Below are positions 39,334 through 39,355 of a DNA stretch of 39,355 bases, piece after piece. Source of the DNA: CAZPKH01 sp964587165 (GTDB lineage: Bacteria > Bacteroidota > Bacteroidia > Bacteroidales > Muribaculaceae). The notes beneath the pieces are model-generated. The model made no database searches. It had not been told where the DNA came from and saw nothing but the letters and a program-made list of their open reading frames with translations. Within the stretch, counting starts at the first letter, position 1; the number at the start of each line of letters is the position of its first letter. The translations under genes were made by a program, and so were the position numbers. The DNA is taken from contig CAZPKH010000014.1 in NCBI GenBank assembly GCA_964587165.1, positions 1 through 39,355 on the forward strand, read 5' to 3'.

Positions 39334-39355
39334 CACTCGCTTTTGAGGGAATAAA

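Overview
The window looks like chromosome from a gut-type Bacteroidales bacterium, most plausibly a Muribaculaceae-like or related lineage. The main evidence is promoter architecture: many genes are preceded by the Bacteroidetes signature TAnnTTTG (-7), often with TTTG 19-21 bp upstream (-33). Bacteroidetes-typical families support this: DUF4301, GLUG-repeat and PepSY-like periplasmic proteins, a DUF1460 amidase, a BadF-type kinase, and secreted proteins ending in a short sorting-like tail. Assignment below order level is inference.

Layout. 1-2.4 kb: a two-gene NfnA/NfnB-type NAD(P)H:ferredoxin oxidoreductase operon. 2.5-4.1 kb: a DUF4301 protein. 4.1-4.3 kb: a highly structured convergent intergenic region. 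4.3-9.0 kb (minus strand): a GLUG-repeat secreted protein, a secreted GH13 alpha-glucanase and a DUF389 membrane protein, with lower GC than most of the window. 9.1-12.2 kb (minus): galK-galE-nucleotidyltransferase operon without galT, preceded by 17-bp tandem repeats. 12.4-14 kb: HdeD-like membrane protein and a double-META lipoprotein, convergent. 14-16.5 kb (minus): priA. 16.6-25.4 kb (plus): a long, tightly packed run galM-rsmG-MBL hydrolase-PNP-thiL-mltG-TraB/GumN-histidine kinase-HAD-PepSY, with several start/stop overlaps. 25.5-26.1 kb: ferritin. 26.2-26.9 kb (minus): DUF3298 protein. 27-31.2 kb (minus): an isolated, intact phage-type large terminase translationally coupled to a GC-rich beta-propeller-like protein of unknown family. 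31.5-34 kb: secreted endonuclease I-type nuclease coupled to a BadF-type sugar kinase. 34.1-35.9 kb: a secreted multi-module starch-binding-type protein. 36.1-38 kb: biotin-containing oxaloacetate decarboxylase/pyruvate carboxylase B-type carboxyltransferase. 38.1-39 kb: DUF1460 amidase-like protein. 39.0-39.2 kb: a 19-unit 9-bp tandem array. 39.3 kb: a promoter for a gene beyond the window.

Functional themes. Sugar handling recurs: secreted GH13, CBM26-type starch binding, Leloir enzymes GalK/GalE/GalM with a nucleotidyltransferase that may fill the GalT or UDP-sugar step, and a BadF kinase. Several proteins act on the envelope (MltG, DUF1460, TraB, META lipoprotein, PepSY). The most unusual element is the terminase plus propeller pair, which is phage-like, intact and without any other phage gene in the window. 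No rRNA, tRNA, CRISPR array, insertion sequence or integrase was recognised.
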